Of a stretch of 5,860 nucleotides of DNA, positions 1 through 5,516 are shown piece after piece. The notes under the pieces were generated by a model. It saw only the letters and a program-made list of their open reading frames with translations, had not been told where the DNA came from and made no database searches. The stretch's first letter is position 1, and every line of letters begins with the position of its first letter. Location: NCBI GenBank assembly GCA_013695565.1, contig JACDAG010000889.1, positions 1 through 5,860 of the forward strand, written 5' to 3'. Position numbers and translations under genes: made by a program. The DNA is from Bradyrhizobium sp. Its GTDB lineage: Bacteria > Pseudomonadota > Alphaproteobacteria > Rhizobiales > Xanthobacteraceae.

Positions 1-1344
1 GGCCCGGTGACGATCCGCGGCATCCGGGTCGGCGTTCCCATTTGCGAGGACATCTGGCTCGAGGAGTCCGAGGACTACGAGAACGTCGTCGAATGCCTCG
101 CCGAGACCGGCGCGGAAATCCTTGTCGTGCCGAACGGCTCGCCCTACGCCCGCGACAAGAACGATTTGCGGCTGTCGATCGCGGTCGCCCGCGTCACCGA
201 AAGCGGGCTGCCGCTGGTCTATCTCAACCAGGTCGGCGGCCAGGACGAACTGGTGTTCGACGGCGCATCGTTCGCGTTGAACGCCGATCTCTCGGTGGCG
301 GCGCAATTGCCGGCGTTTACGGAGAACATCACGACCTTGCTTTGGCGCAAGACCGACGCCGGCTGGCGCTGCACAGGACCAGTGGCGCCGATCGTCGATG
401 GCGATCAGGGCGACTACGCGGCCTGCGTGCTCGGTCTGCGCGACTATGTCGGCAAGAACGGATTTCCCGGCGTGCTGCTCGGCGTCTCCGGCGGCATCGA
501 TTCGGCGCTGTGCGCGGCGATTGCCGTCGACGCGCTAGGCGCCGCACGGGTGCGCGGCGTGATGCTGCCGTTCCGTTTCACCGCGCAGGTCTCGCTCGAC
601 GATGCGGCAAAACTCGCGAGCGCGCTCGGCTTCCGCTACGAGGTGCTGCCGATCGCCGCCGCCGTGAATGGTTTTGAGGAAATTTTATCCGGCACCTTCG
701 CAGGTCTGCCGCGCGACATTACCGAAGAGAATTTGCAGGCGCGCACCCGCGGCACGCTGCTGATGGCGATCTCCAACAAGACCGGCGCGATGGTGGTCAC
801 GACAGGCAACAAATCGGAAATGTCGGTCGGTTACGCCACGCTCTATGGCGACATGAACGGCGGCTTCAACCCGATCAAGGATATCTACAAGACCGAAGTG
901 TTCCGGCTGTCGAGCCTGCGCAATGAATGGAAGCCGGACGGCGCGCTGGGGCCATTGGGCGAAGTCATTCCGGTCAACATCATCACGCGCCCGCCGACGG
1001 CGGAATTGCGCGAGAACCAGACCGACCAGGATTCGCTGCCGCCCTACGAGATGCTCGACGGCATTCTGGAACGGCTGGTCGAACGCGAGGAGCCGCTGGC
1101 GTCGATCATCGCGGCGGGTTTCCCGGCTGACGTGGTGACCCGGATCGATCGCCTGCTCAACATCGCCGAATACAAGCGTCGTCAGGCGGCGCCGGGCGTC
1201 AAGGTGACGGAAAAGAATTTCGGCCGCGACCGCCGCTACCCCATCACCAACCGATTTCGCGATGATGGCAAGGCGTTGCCCGCGCCCGACGACAAGCTGG
1301 TCGCCCGCGCGGGGCGCGCCTCGGCGGACGTGTTCGACGGGTAG
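1..1344 (+). CDS. nadE: Glutamine-dependent NAD+ synthetase, 5'-truncated by window edge
   Basis: This cytoplasmic enzyme makes the last step of NAD+ synthesis: it amidates deamido-NAD+ using ATP and ammonia released from glutamine. The frame is open from base 1, so the GTG at 7 is internal and not the start. Numbering from that GTG, the end of the CN-hydrolase (glutaminase) domain is present with its nucleophile in ICEDIW (Cys13, bases 43-45). The catalytic Glu and Lys lie upstream of the window. The synthetase domain follows, with the ATP-pyrophosphatase P-loop SGGIDS at 161-166, TTGNKSE at 265-271, and the conserved stretches GDMNGGFNPIKD and RPPTAELRENQTDQD. The C-terminus (NFGRDRRYPITNRF) is typical and ends at TAG. 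Family members of this two-domain type are about 550-590 aa, so roughly 110-140 residues are missing. It converges on the DUF2865 gene. Identification is secure. Confidence 0.96.
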   Translation, partial: GPVTIRGIRVGVPICEDIWLEESEDYENVVECLAETGAEILVVPNGSPYARDKNDLRLSIAVARVTESGLPLVYLNQVGGQDELVFDGASFALNADLSVAAQLPAFTENITTLLWRKTDAGWRCTGPVAPIVDGDQGDYAACVLGLRDYVGKNGFPGVLLGVSGGIDSALCAAIAVDALGAARVRGVMLPFRFTAQVSLDDAAKLASALGFRYEVLPIAAAVNGFEEILSGTFAGLPRDITEENLQARTRGTLLMAISNKTGAMVVTTGNKSEMSVGYATLYGDMNGGFNPIKDIYKTEVFRLSSLRNEWKPDGALGPLGEVIPVNIITRPPTAELRENQTDQDSLPPYEMLDGILERLVEREEPLASIIAAGFPADVVTRIDRLLNIAEYKRRQAAPGVKVTEKNFGRDRRYPITNRFRDDGKALPAPDDKLVARAGRASADVFDG

Positions 1345-1355
1345 GCGTTTAGGTG

Positions 1356-1501
1356 CTCGTCATCCAGAGGTGCGAGCGGAGCGAGCCTCGAAGGATGGGA
1401 CACGGGCGTGCATCCTTCGAGGCGCGCAAGCCAGCGGCGTAATTGCGCCGCCGAGCGCACCTACGGGTGAACGCAATTGCGTTCATCCCGGGGATGACGA
1501 G
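1356..1501. repeat. Composite palindromic intergenic repeat
   Basis: This nested inverted-repeat element fills most of the 211-bp gap between two convergent genes. Outer arms are CTCGTCATCC (1356-1365) and GGATGACGAG (1492-1501), a perfect 10 of 10. Next inside are AGGTGCG (1368-1374) and CGCACCT (1456-1462). A strong hairpin is formed by CCTCGAAGGATG (1386-1397) and CATCCTTCGAGG (1411-1422), 12 of 12 with a 13-base loop. Two AATT-centred palindromes follow at 1434-1451 and 1465-1488, each with a single G-T pair. It has no coding capacity. From memory, elements with this CATCCTTCGAGG and GGGTGAACGCAATTGCGT make-up recur between genes in Bradyrhizobium genomes, so it is probably a dispersed repeat. 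The hairpins could also protect or end transcripts. The remaining bases of the gap (1345-1355 and 1502-1555) show nothing recognisable. Confidence 0.8.
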
Positions 1502-1555
1502 GGGACCTTGGGAACGCCGGGCCTCAACCCTAACCCCACCACGCTTTAGCGTTCG

Positions 1556-2710
1556 CTATTGCTTCGGCGGAATGAACGTCGGGCCGACCGTGCGGATCGG
1601 CTTTTTTTCGTCGGTCGCGGCGGTCGGCTCGGCGGCAGGCGCCGCCGGTGGCGCGGTGGCCGTGGTGCCTGCGGGCGCAGTACCCTTCTTGGCGACGGGG
1701 GCCTTCTGCTGGGTCGCGCGCTGCTGCATCTTCCTGGCACTCTCTTCGGTAACGATGATGTCGCCCTGCTGTTCGGCGGCGGCTTTGTCGTCTATCGATT
1801 TGAGGGCATCCGACCAGGTCTGGCCCGCGGCCTTGCAGGCGCAGGAGGGATTGAACTCAGTGCGGAATTTGAACGCGTTGGGCAGCGTCGAATACGGCTG
1901 GCCGCTGACCGAGACCGCCTGGTTGATGTCTTCGCCGGGATTGCGATAGGTGAACAGCGAGGCTTCCGTGGCCGGGCATAGCGCCTTGCAGGTTTTCTCA
2001 TCGTCCAGGAAGCGCGCCTGGTAGGTCGCAAACGAGACCGGGAAATAAGCGCCGTCGCAGGTGCGCACGCAGACGGTGCGGAACGTGCCGGACGGTGGGC
2101 CGAGATCGGCGCTCGGCGGCGGGATGGTGTTGTTGCCGAACAGATTGTCCATGAAGTTGCCGCCACCGCCACCGCGCGCCGCGTTGGCGTATTGCGGTCC
2201 GCAATTATTCTGCGCCAACGCGGTCAGCACCGATCGGCGCTGGTTTTCGCGGTCGGCGCCGCCGATCCCGCCGGAGCGCAGCCGCTCCAGGCTGGTCGTC
2301 ATCTGCTCAAGATTGCCGCGCATCTGCTGGATCTGGTTATTGAGCGGTCCGCATTGCGCCGACTGGCCGTTGAACAGCGAGAAGAAACCGGAACTGTCGC
2401 AGCCCTGGCGCTTGGCCTGCAGCGTGACGCGATCGAGCTCGGCCTGCTGCCTGGTCGCGGATTCCTGATAGCGGCGGATCTGCTCTTCCTTGGCGGGATC
2501 GCCGCCGCTGGCGCCGCGATCGACGGCGGCCAATTGGCCTTCAAGCCGGATGCAGATCGGATTGGCCTGCGCGCCCTGTTGTTGTGGCGGCGGCGGCGCA
2601 GCACCCGGGGGCATCTGCGCGGACACAGGGGTGCCCGTTGCGGCCATGCCAAGCAGCACGGCGCAGGTCAAAATCCACCGGAAGAAGGGAGCAGTCAGCG
2701 TCAGGGGCAT
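1556..2710 (-). CDS. Exported DUF2865 family protein
   Basis: A 384-aa protein of unknown function, probably periplasmic or envelope-associated. Residues 1-31 look like a Sec signal peptide: Arg11, a hydrophobic core at 12-24, and cleavage after VSA (31). A Pro/Gln-rich linker (32-50) follows. Polar, Gln- and Glu-rich stretches at about 72-103 and 122-146 may be coiled coil. A Gly-rich patch occurs at 178-184. The family core at 211-293 has CVRTCDGAYFPVSF, the CKALC pair, SLFTYRNPGEDINQAVS and a CAC near 290-292. The mature part has ten Cys (53, 104, 120, 170, 214, 218, 241, 245, 290, 292), an even number consistent with disulfides. The tail (335-384) is Ala/Pro/Thr-rich and low in complexity. 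The ATG is the first start after an in-frame stop at 2720-2722; only a weak ribosome site precedes it. Family assignment rests on the Cys-rich core motifs. Its biochemical role is unknown. Confidence 0.85.
   Translation of the reverse strand: MPLTLTAPFFRWILTCAVLLGMAATGTPVSAQMPPGAAPPPPQQQGAQANPICIRLEGQLAAVDRGASGGDPAKEEQIRRYQESATRQQAELDRVTLQAKRQGCDSSGFFSLFNGQSAQCGPLNNQIQQMRGNLEQMTTSLERLRSGGIGGADRENQRRSVLTALAQNNCGPQYANAARGGGGGNFMDNLFGNNTIPPPSADLGPPSGTFRTVCVRTCDGAYFPVSFATYQARFLDDEKTCKALCPATEASLFTYRNPGEDINQAVSVSGQPYSTLPNAFKFRTEFNPSCACKAAGQTWSDALKSIDDKAAAEQQGDIIVTEESARKMQQRATQQKAPVAKKGTAPAGTTATAPPAAPAAEPTAATDEKKPIRTVGPTFIPPKQ
1583..1608 (+). terminator. Intrinsic terminator for rightward (nadE) transcription
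   Basis: GCCGA (1583-1587) pairs with TCGGC (1597-1601). Inside it, CC (1588-1589) and GG (1594-1595) close a GTGC loop, leaving one bulged A. Seven T residues (1602-1608) follow at once. On the plus strand this is a textbook stem plus T-tract. It lies inside the last 18 codons of the convergent minus-strand gene, so it would serve the nadE transcript about 240 bp past its stop codon. The T-tract also encodes Glu-Lys-Lys on the other strand, so chance resemblance is possible. Confidence 0.55.
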
Positions 2711-2731
2711 ATCCAGCCATTAGAAACGAAT

Positions 2732-2760
2732 CCGCGCGGCTTTATAGCCTAAAGGCGCGG
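2732..2760 (-). promoter_or_regulatory. Stem-loop with TATAAA box upstream of the DUF2865 gene
   Basis: CCGCGC (2732-2737) pairs with GCGCGG (2755-2760), and inside it GGCT (2738-2741) pairs with AGCC (2746-2749) around TTAT, leaving a 5-base bulge. Read on the minus strand, the apex contains TATAAA (2746-2741), which could be a -10 box about 30 bp from the ATG. I found no convincing -35 element at 16-18 bp. It is therefore either a weak promoter or a structure in the 5' leader. The rest of the 173-bp gap to the upstream gene (2711-2883) holds another short inverted repeat (TGCGGCC at 2776-2782 with GGCCGCA at 2785-2791) and no gene. Confidence 0.25.
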
Positions 2761-2883
2761 CCAAGGCGGCATGGTTGCGGCCAGGGCCGCATCCCATACC
2801 CGCTTCTCGGGGCAGCGTCACGTCGTTTCCGAGGCGCCGGTGTGGCAATCCGGATACGCGGCCGGGCCCCTGAAAGTCCCGGT

Positions 2884-3192
2884 TTAGCGCTGGCAGGTAA
2901 TGGCGACGTATTCGGCACAGCCGCTGCCCGTGCAGATGTCATTTCCCGCCTTGGAAATCGCTCCGGTGATCTCGTCGGGATCGACGCGGCGGTAGGCGGA
3001 GGCCGAAGCAAATTCGCGTGACTGGCAATAGGAACGGGCGGTATGGGCGCCGCATTTGTCGCCCATGGCGAGGCACTGGTCGACCCCATAGCCATCCGCC
3101 TGATTGGCAATGATGAAGACGCGGCTGTCGGCGGATGCGCTCGACGCGGCGAGCACGAATGCGCAGGCACAAAATGCTGATGAAAATCGCAT
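2884..3192 (-). CDS. Small exported Cys-rich hypothetical protein (102 aa)
   Basis: I do not recognise a named domain. Residues 1-21 form a plausible signal peptide: Arg2, a hydrophobic stretch at 6-16, and cleavage after SASA (21). The mature part of about 81 residues has six Cys (40, 47, 56, 87, 92, 100), consistent with three disulfides. Its most distinctive stretches are VFIIANQADGYGVDQC, YCQSREF and RRVDPDEITGAI. The ATG at 3192 was chosen over an upstream in-frame TTG at 3231: the extra 13 residues are Pro-rich and would bury the signal peptide, and neither start has a strong ribosome site. It is co-directional with the DUF2865 gene, 173 bp upstream of it, with no clear terminator between them (a 5-bp stem at 2862-2882 has no T-run), so co-transcription is possible. 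The signal peptide and Cys spacing suggest a real gene; its function is unknown. Confidence 0.72.
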   Translation of the reverse strand: MRFSSAFCACAFVLAASSASADSRVFIIANQADGYGVDQCLAMGDKCGAHTARSYCQSREFASASAYRRVDPDEITGAISKAGNDICTGSGCAEYVAITCQR

Positions 3193-3235
3193 GGAGGGCA
3201 CCGGGAGAGGAAAGGGGACCGCCCATCTCAAATAG

Positions 3236-3300
3236 AGCCAAAGTGTTAATAATGATTAACCATGAGCGGCGTTGCCGGAGGTCTGGCAGCCAATTTGGCT
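3236..3300. promoter_or_regulatory. Paired palindromes in the divergent intergenic region
   Basis: Two operator-like palindromes stand out here. One is GTTAAT-AATG-ATTAAC (3245-3260), an AT-rich island in high-GC sequence. The other is AGCCAA-T-TTGGCT (3288-3300), with a further AGCCAA half-site at 3236-3241 on the near side of the first palindrome. They sit 44-108 bp upstream of the ATG of the 102-aa protein gene, a suitable place for promoter or operator elements of that gene, and 183-247 bp from cysS. The first resembles paired TTAA half-sites of CtrA, but the spacing is 6 rather than the usual 7. No regulator can be named. Confidence 0.35.
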
Positions 3301-3352
3301 CAAAAACGGGCGTTGGCGGCCCTTGACGGCGTCCCCCGGGCTGGGACATGGT

Positions 3353-3438
3353 GGAACCATGAACGGTTTCCTCGCCATCTGCGGCATTTGCCGCGAGATT
3401 ATTAGCTAGCGATTCGCTGGCTGAGGCCGTCTTTTCTC
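3353..3438 (+). promoter_or_regulatory. Candidate structured leader (attenuator-like) of cysS
   Basis: Several stems can be drawn by hand. Stem A is GGAACC (3353-3358) with GGTTTCC (3365-3371, one bulged T), which puts the ATG of the short ORF in its loop. Stem B is ATCT-GCGGC (3377-3385) with GCCGC-g-AGAT (3390-3399). Stem C is 3402-3411 with 3415-3424, ten pairs including two G-U, around an ATT loop. A long-range stem D pairs ACGGTTTC (3363-3370) with GAGGCCGT (3423-3430), eight pairs including two G-U. D excludes A and the base of C, and is followed directly by CTTTTCTC (3431-3438). Competing stems ending at a T-rich stretch resemble an attenuator, but the T-tract is short and D encloses a multibranch loop, so termination would be weak at best. 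Confidence 0.3.
3359..3409 (+). CDS. Possible Cys-codon leader peptide upstream of cysS
   Basis: A 16-codon ORF, MNGFLAICGICREIIS, ends at TAG 73 bp before the cysS ATG. GGTGGA (3350-3355) precedes its ATG by 3 bases and could serve as a ribosome site. It carries two Cys codons (TGC at 3380-3382 and 3389-3391), four codons apart counting both. Leader peptides rich in codons for the regulated amino acid control some biosynthetic and synthetase genes by ribosome stalling, and a Cys leader before a cysteinyl-tRNA synthetase would fit that logic. Against it, TGC is not rare in random high-GC frames, and the ORF is very short. A 4-codon ORF (ATG at 3348) overlaps its start as ATGA. This is an inference that needs conservation in relatives. 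Confidence 0.3.
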   Translation: MNGFLAICGICREIIS

Positions 3439-3482
3439 AACATGAGATTACTGGACGCCCGGCCGCAAGGTACGGGATACCC

Positions 3483-4892
3483 ATGCAACTACGACTCTAC
3501 GATACGTTGACCAGGGAGAAGCGGCCGTTCGAGCCGATCGATCCGAAGGATGTCCGCATGTATGTCTGCGGACCGACGGTCTATGACTTCGCCCATATCG
3601 GCAATGCGCGCCCGGTGATCGTGTTCGACGTGCTGTTCCGGCTGCTGCGGCACCTCTACGGCGCCGGCCATGTCACCTATGCCCGCAACATCACCGACGT
3701 CGACGACAAGATCAACGATCGCGCGGTGCGGGACTTTCCGGGCCTGCCGTTGAACGAGGCGATCCGCAAGGTCACGGAAGTGACCGCCAACCAGTTTTAT
3801 GCCGATGCGGCGGCGTTGGGTTCGCTGCCGCCGACCTTCGAACCCCGCGCAACCGATTTCGTGCTGCCGCGCGCTGACGGCAAGACGGATATGGTCACCC
3901 TGATCAAGCAATTGATCACGCGCGGTCATGCTTATGAGGCGGCAGGTGAAGTTCTGTTCGACACTGCGTCGATGCCGGACTATGGCGCGCTTTCTGGCCG
4001 AAAGCTGGACGAGCAGCGACCGGGTGCGCGCGTTGCTGTCGATGCACACAAGAAAAATCCCGGCGATTTCGTGCTGTGGAAGCAATCCTCCGGCGATGAG
4101 CCGGGGTGGGAAAGTCCATGGGGCCGAGGCCGCCCGGGATGGCATATCGAGTGCTCGGCCATGGCCGCGGCCTATCTCGGCGATGTCTTCGATATCCACG
4201 GCGGCGGGCTCGACCTGATCTTTCCGCATCACGAAAACGAAATCGCGCAGTCGCGTTGCGCGCATGGCACATCGACGATGGCCAATTACTGGATGCACAA
4301 TGAATTTGTGCAGATCGAAGACACCAAGATGTCGAAGTCGCTCGGCAACTTCGTCACGATCCGGGAACTGCTGGCCGATTGGCCGGGCGAAGTGCTGCGC
4401 CTCAATATGCTCAAGGCGCATTACCGTTCGCCGATGGAGTGGACGTTGAAGGGGCTGGAAGAGAGCGCCAAGACGCTCGACGACTGGTATTGGGTCGCTG
4501 CCGACATCAAGGGTGAGCAGCCTTCCGATGCCGTGATCGAGGCGTTGTCGGACGACCTCAACACACCCCAGATGGTCGCTTCATTGCACGCTCTGCGCAA
4601 TAACGCCGCTTCCGGAAATGAAGGCGACCGCAGCCAGTTTGCGGCTTCCTTGCGCCTATTCGGCTTCCTGTCGGAGAGCGCGGCGCAATGGAAGCATCGC
4701 AAGCAGCAAGCGAGCGGCATCGACGCAAACCAGATCGATCACTTGATTGCCGAGCGCACCGCGGCCCGTAAGCGAAAGGACTTCAAGGAGTCCGATCGGA
4801 TTCGTGACGAACTCGCCGCCATGGGCGTGGTCATCAAGGACGGCAAGGATGCCGATGGCAAGCCTGTGACCACCTGGGAGATCGCGCGATGA
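3483..4892 (+). CDS. cysS: Cysteinyl-tRNA synthetase
   Basis: This cytoplasmic class I synthetase attaches cysteine to tRNA-Cys using ATP. At 469 aa it is the usual length (E. coli CysS has 461). The Rossmann catalytic fold carries the HIGH-type motif HIGN (38-41) and KMSKS (282-286). Four residues match the zinc ligands that select cysteine in this family: Cys29 (MYVCGPT), Cys224 (HIECSAM), His249 and Glu253 (PHHENE), with the same 25- and 29-residue spacings as in E. coli. The helical anticodon-binding part follows, ending in a typical RKRKDFKESDRIRDEL segment and a short C-terminal domain (WEIAR). The ATG fits the family start (MQLRLYDTLTREK); GGGA (3474-3477) five bases upstream is the likely ribosome site, held in the loop of a 4-bp GGTA/TACC stem (3469-3481). 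Its stop overlaps the next start as ATGA. It heads a four-gene operon. Confidence 0.98.
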   Translation: MQLRLYDTLTREKRPFEPIDPKDVRMYVCGPTVYDFAHIGNARPVIVFDVLFRLLRHLYGAGHVTYARNITDVDDKINDRAVRDFPGLPLNEAIRKVTEVTANQFYADAAALGSLPPTFEPRATDFVLPRADGKTDMVTLIKQLITRGHAYEAAGEVLFDTASMPDYGALSGRKLDEQRPGARVAVDAHKKNPGDFVLWKQSSGDEPGWESPWGRGRPGWHIECSAMAAAYLGDVFDIHGGGLDLIFPHHENEIAQSRCAHGTSTMANYWMHNEFVQIEDTKMSKSLGNFVTIRELLADWPGEVLRLNMLKAHYRSPMEWTLKGLEESAKTLDDWYWVAADIKGEQPSDAVIEALSDDLNTPQMVASLHALRNNAASGNEGDRSQFAASLRLFGFLSESAAQWKHRKQQASGIDANQIDHLIAERTAARKRKDFKESDRIRDELAAMGVVIKDGKDADGKPVTTWEIAR

Positions 4893-5002
4893 CCAGGCCC
4901 GATACGCCTTTCCCAAAGCACTGGCGCTACTACATCTTCATCAAATGGGCGGTGATATTGGCTGCGGTCGTGCTCGTGCTGAGATTGTTCGGAGTGTTTT
5001 GA
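4889..5002 (+). CDS. 37-aa single-span membrane microprotein
   Basis: This short gene begins with an ATG that overlaps the cysS stop (ATGA, 4889-4892) and ends at TGA, 4 bp before the acetyltransferase gene, so it is packed as a true operon member. The product starts MTRPDTPFPKHWRYY and continues into one hydrophobic segment at about 16-31 (IFIKWAVILAAVVLVL), followed by Arg32 and a short hydrophobic tail. A positively charged N-terminal part followed by one span suggests an inner-membrane protein with the N-terminus in the cytoplasm. I recognise no family. Support comes from the tight junctions on both sides and the clear amphipathic-to-hydrophobic layout. It may serve chiefly to couple translation between its neighbours, but the defined membrane segment argues for a product with its own role. 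Confidence 0.7.
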   Translation: MTRPDTPFPKHWRYYIFIKWAVILAAVVLVLRLFGVF

Positions 5003-5006
5003 CGCG

Positions 5007-5516
5007 ATGGGACAGGCATTGCCCAAACCTGCGCTACGGCCGTTTCTTGCGGCGGACACGCCCGTGGCCGCGGCGATCTTCGTTGCCGCGATCCAGGAGT
5101 TGACCGGCGACGACTATGGCGAGGCGCAGCAGGAAGCCTGGGCGTCGGCGGCCGATGATGAAGAGCAATTCGGCAAGAAGCTGGCCGGCGAATTGACCCT
5201 GATCGCGACGCTGCAGAATTCCCCCGTCGGCTTTGCCTCCCTGAAACGCGCCGATCATATCGAGATGCTCTACGTTCACCCAAGCGCGGCGGGGCAGGGC
5301 GTCGGCGCGATGCTGTGCGATGCGCTGGAAAAACTCGCCGCAGCGCGCGGCGCGAAGGCCCTTACCGTTGATGTCAGCGATAACGCGCAGGAGTTTTTCC
5401 TGAAGCGCGGTTACATCGGCAAGCAGCGCAACACCGTCACCATCAATGGTGAATGGCTTGCCAATACCACGATGCAGAAGACGCTGGTTGACGCCGCGCC
5501 GGGAGCGCCACAATGA
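5007..5516 (+). CDS. GNAT family N-acetyltransferase (YafP-like)
   Basis: A 169-aa cytoplasmic acetyltransferase that would transfer acetyl from acetyl-CoA to an amine. The substrate cannot be told from sequence. The N-terminal helical part (about 12-60) has the pattern ELTGDDYGEAQQEAWAS (31-47), as in YafP-like GNATs. Motif A is strand IEMLYVHP (85-92) followed by the pyrophosphate-binding loop AGQGVG (95-100) and helix to about 113. Motif B includes VDVSDNAQEFFLKRGY (121-136), whose aromatic and basic residues line the CoA site in this fold. The ATG is 4 bp after the stop of the microprotein, and its own stop overlaps the cimA start as ATGA, so translation is probably coupled on both sides. 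Its fixed place between cysS and cimA hints at a link to amino-acid metabolism, but that is only inferred from neighbours. Confidence 0.9.
   Translation: MGQALPKPALRPFLAADTPVAAAIFVAAIQELTGDDYGEAQQEAWASAADDEEQFGKKLAGELTLIATLQNSPVGFASLKRADHIEMLYVHPSAAGQGVGAMLCDALEKLAAARGAKALTVDVSDNAQEFFLKRGYIGKQRNTVTINGEWLANTTMQKTLVDAAPGAPQ

Noticed and set aside
1443..1949. A 168-codon plus-strand open frame running from the intergenic repeat into the 3' end of the DUF2865 gene.
   Set aside because: It starts within the palindromic repeat, reads antisense to the Ala/Pro-rich tail, and has a composition explained by that tail. There is no independent evidence of coding.
2192..2752. A 186-codon plus-strand open frame opposite the DUF2865 gene.
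   Set aside because: It is a shadow of a well-supported minus-strand gene with signal peptide and family motifs. The translation is low in complexity and has no domain.
2862..2882. Terminator after the 102-aa gene (CCGGG/CCCGG stem).
   Set aside because: The stem is only 5 bp with an 11-base loop, and no T-run follows on the minus strand.
2742..3170. A 142-codon minus-strand frame overlapping the 102-aa gene.
   Set aside because: It overlaps a frame with a better signal peptide and Cys pattern, lacks any domain, and is rich in Ala, Arg and Pro as expected of an off-frame reading.
3193..3231. Longer N-terminus for the 102-aa protein, from a TTG at 3231.
   Set aside because: The extra residues are Pro-rich and would put the hydrophobic signal segment inside the protein; the ATG at 3192 gives a compact, normal signal peptide.
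3245..3260. A CtrA binding site (TTAA-N7-TTAA).
   Set aside because: The two TTAA half-sites are 6 bases apart, not 7, on both strands, and that spacing is strict for CtrA. It is kept only as an unnamed palindrome.
3489..4421. A 310-codon open frame on the minus strand across cysS.
   Set aside because: It is fully antisense to a clearly identified, full-length cysS with intact catalytic motifs. Long antisense frames are common in high-GC coding DNA, and the translation shows no recognisable domain.
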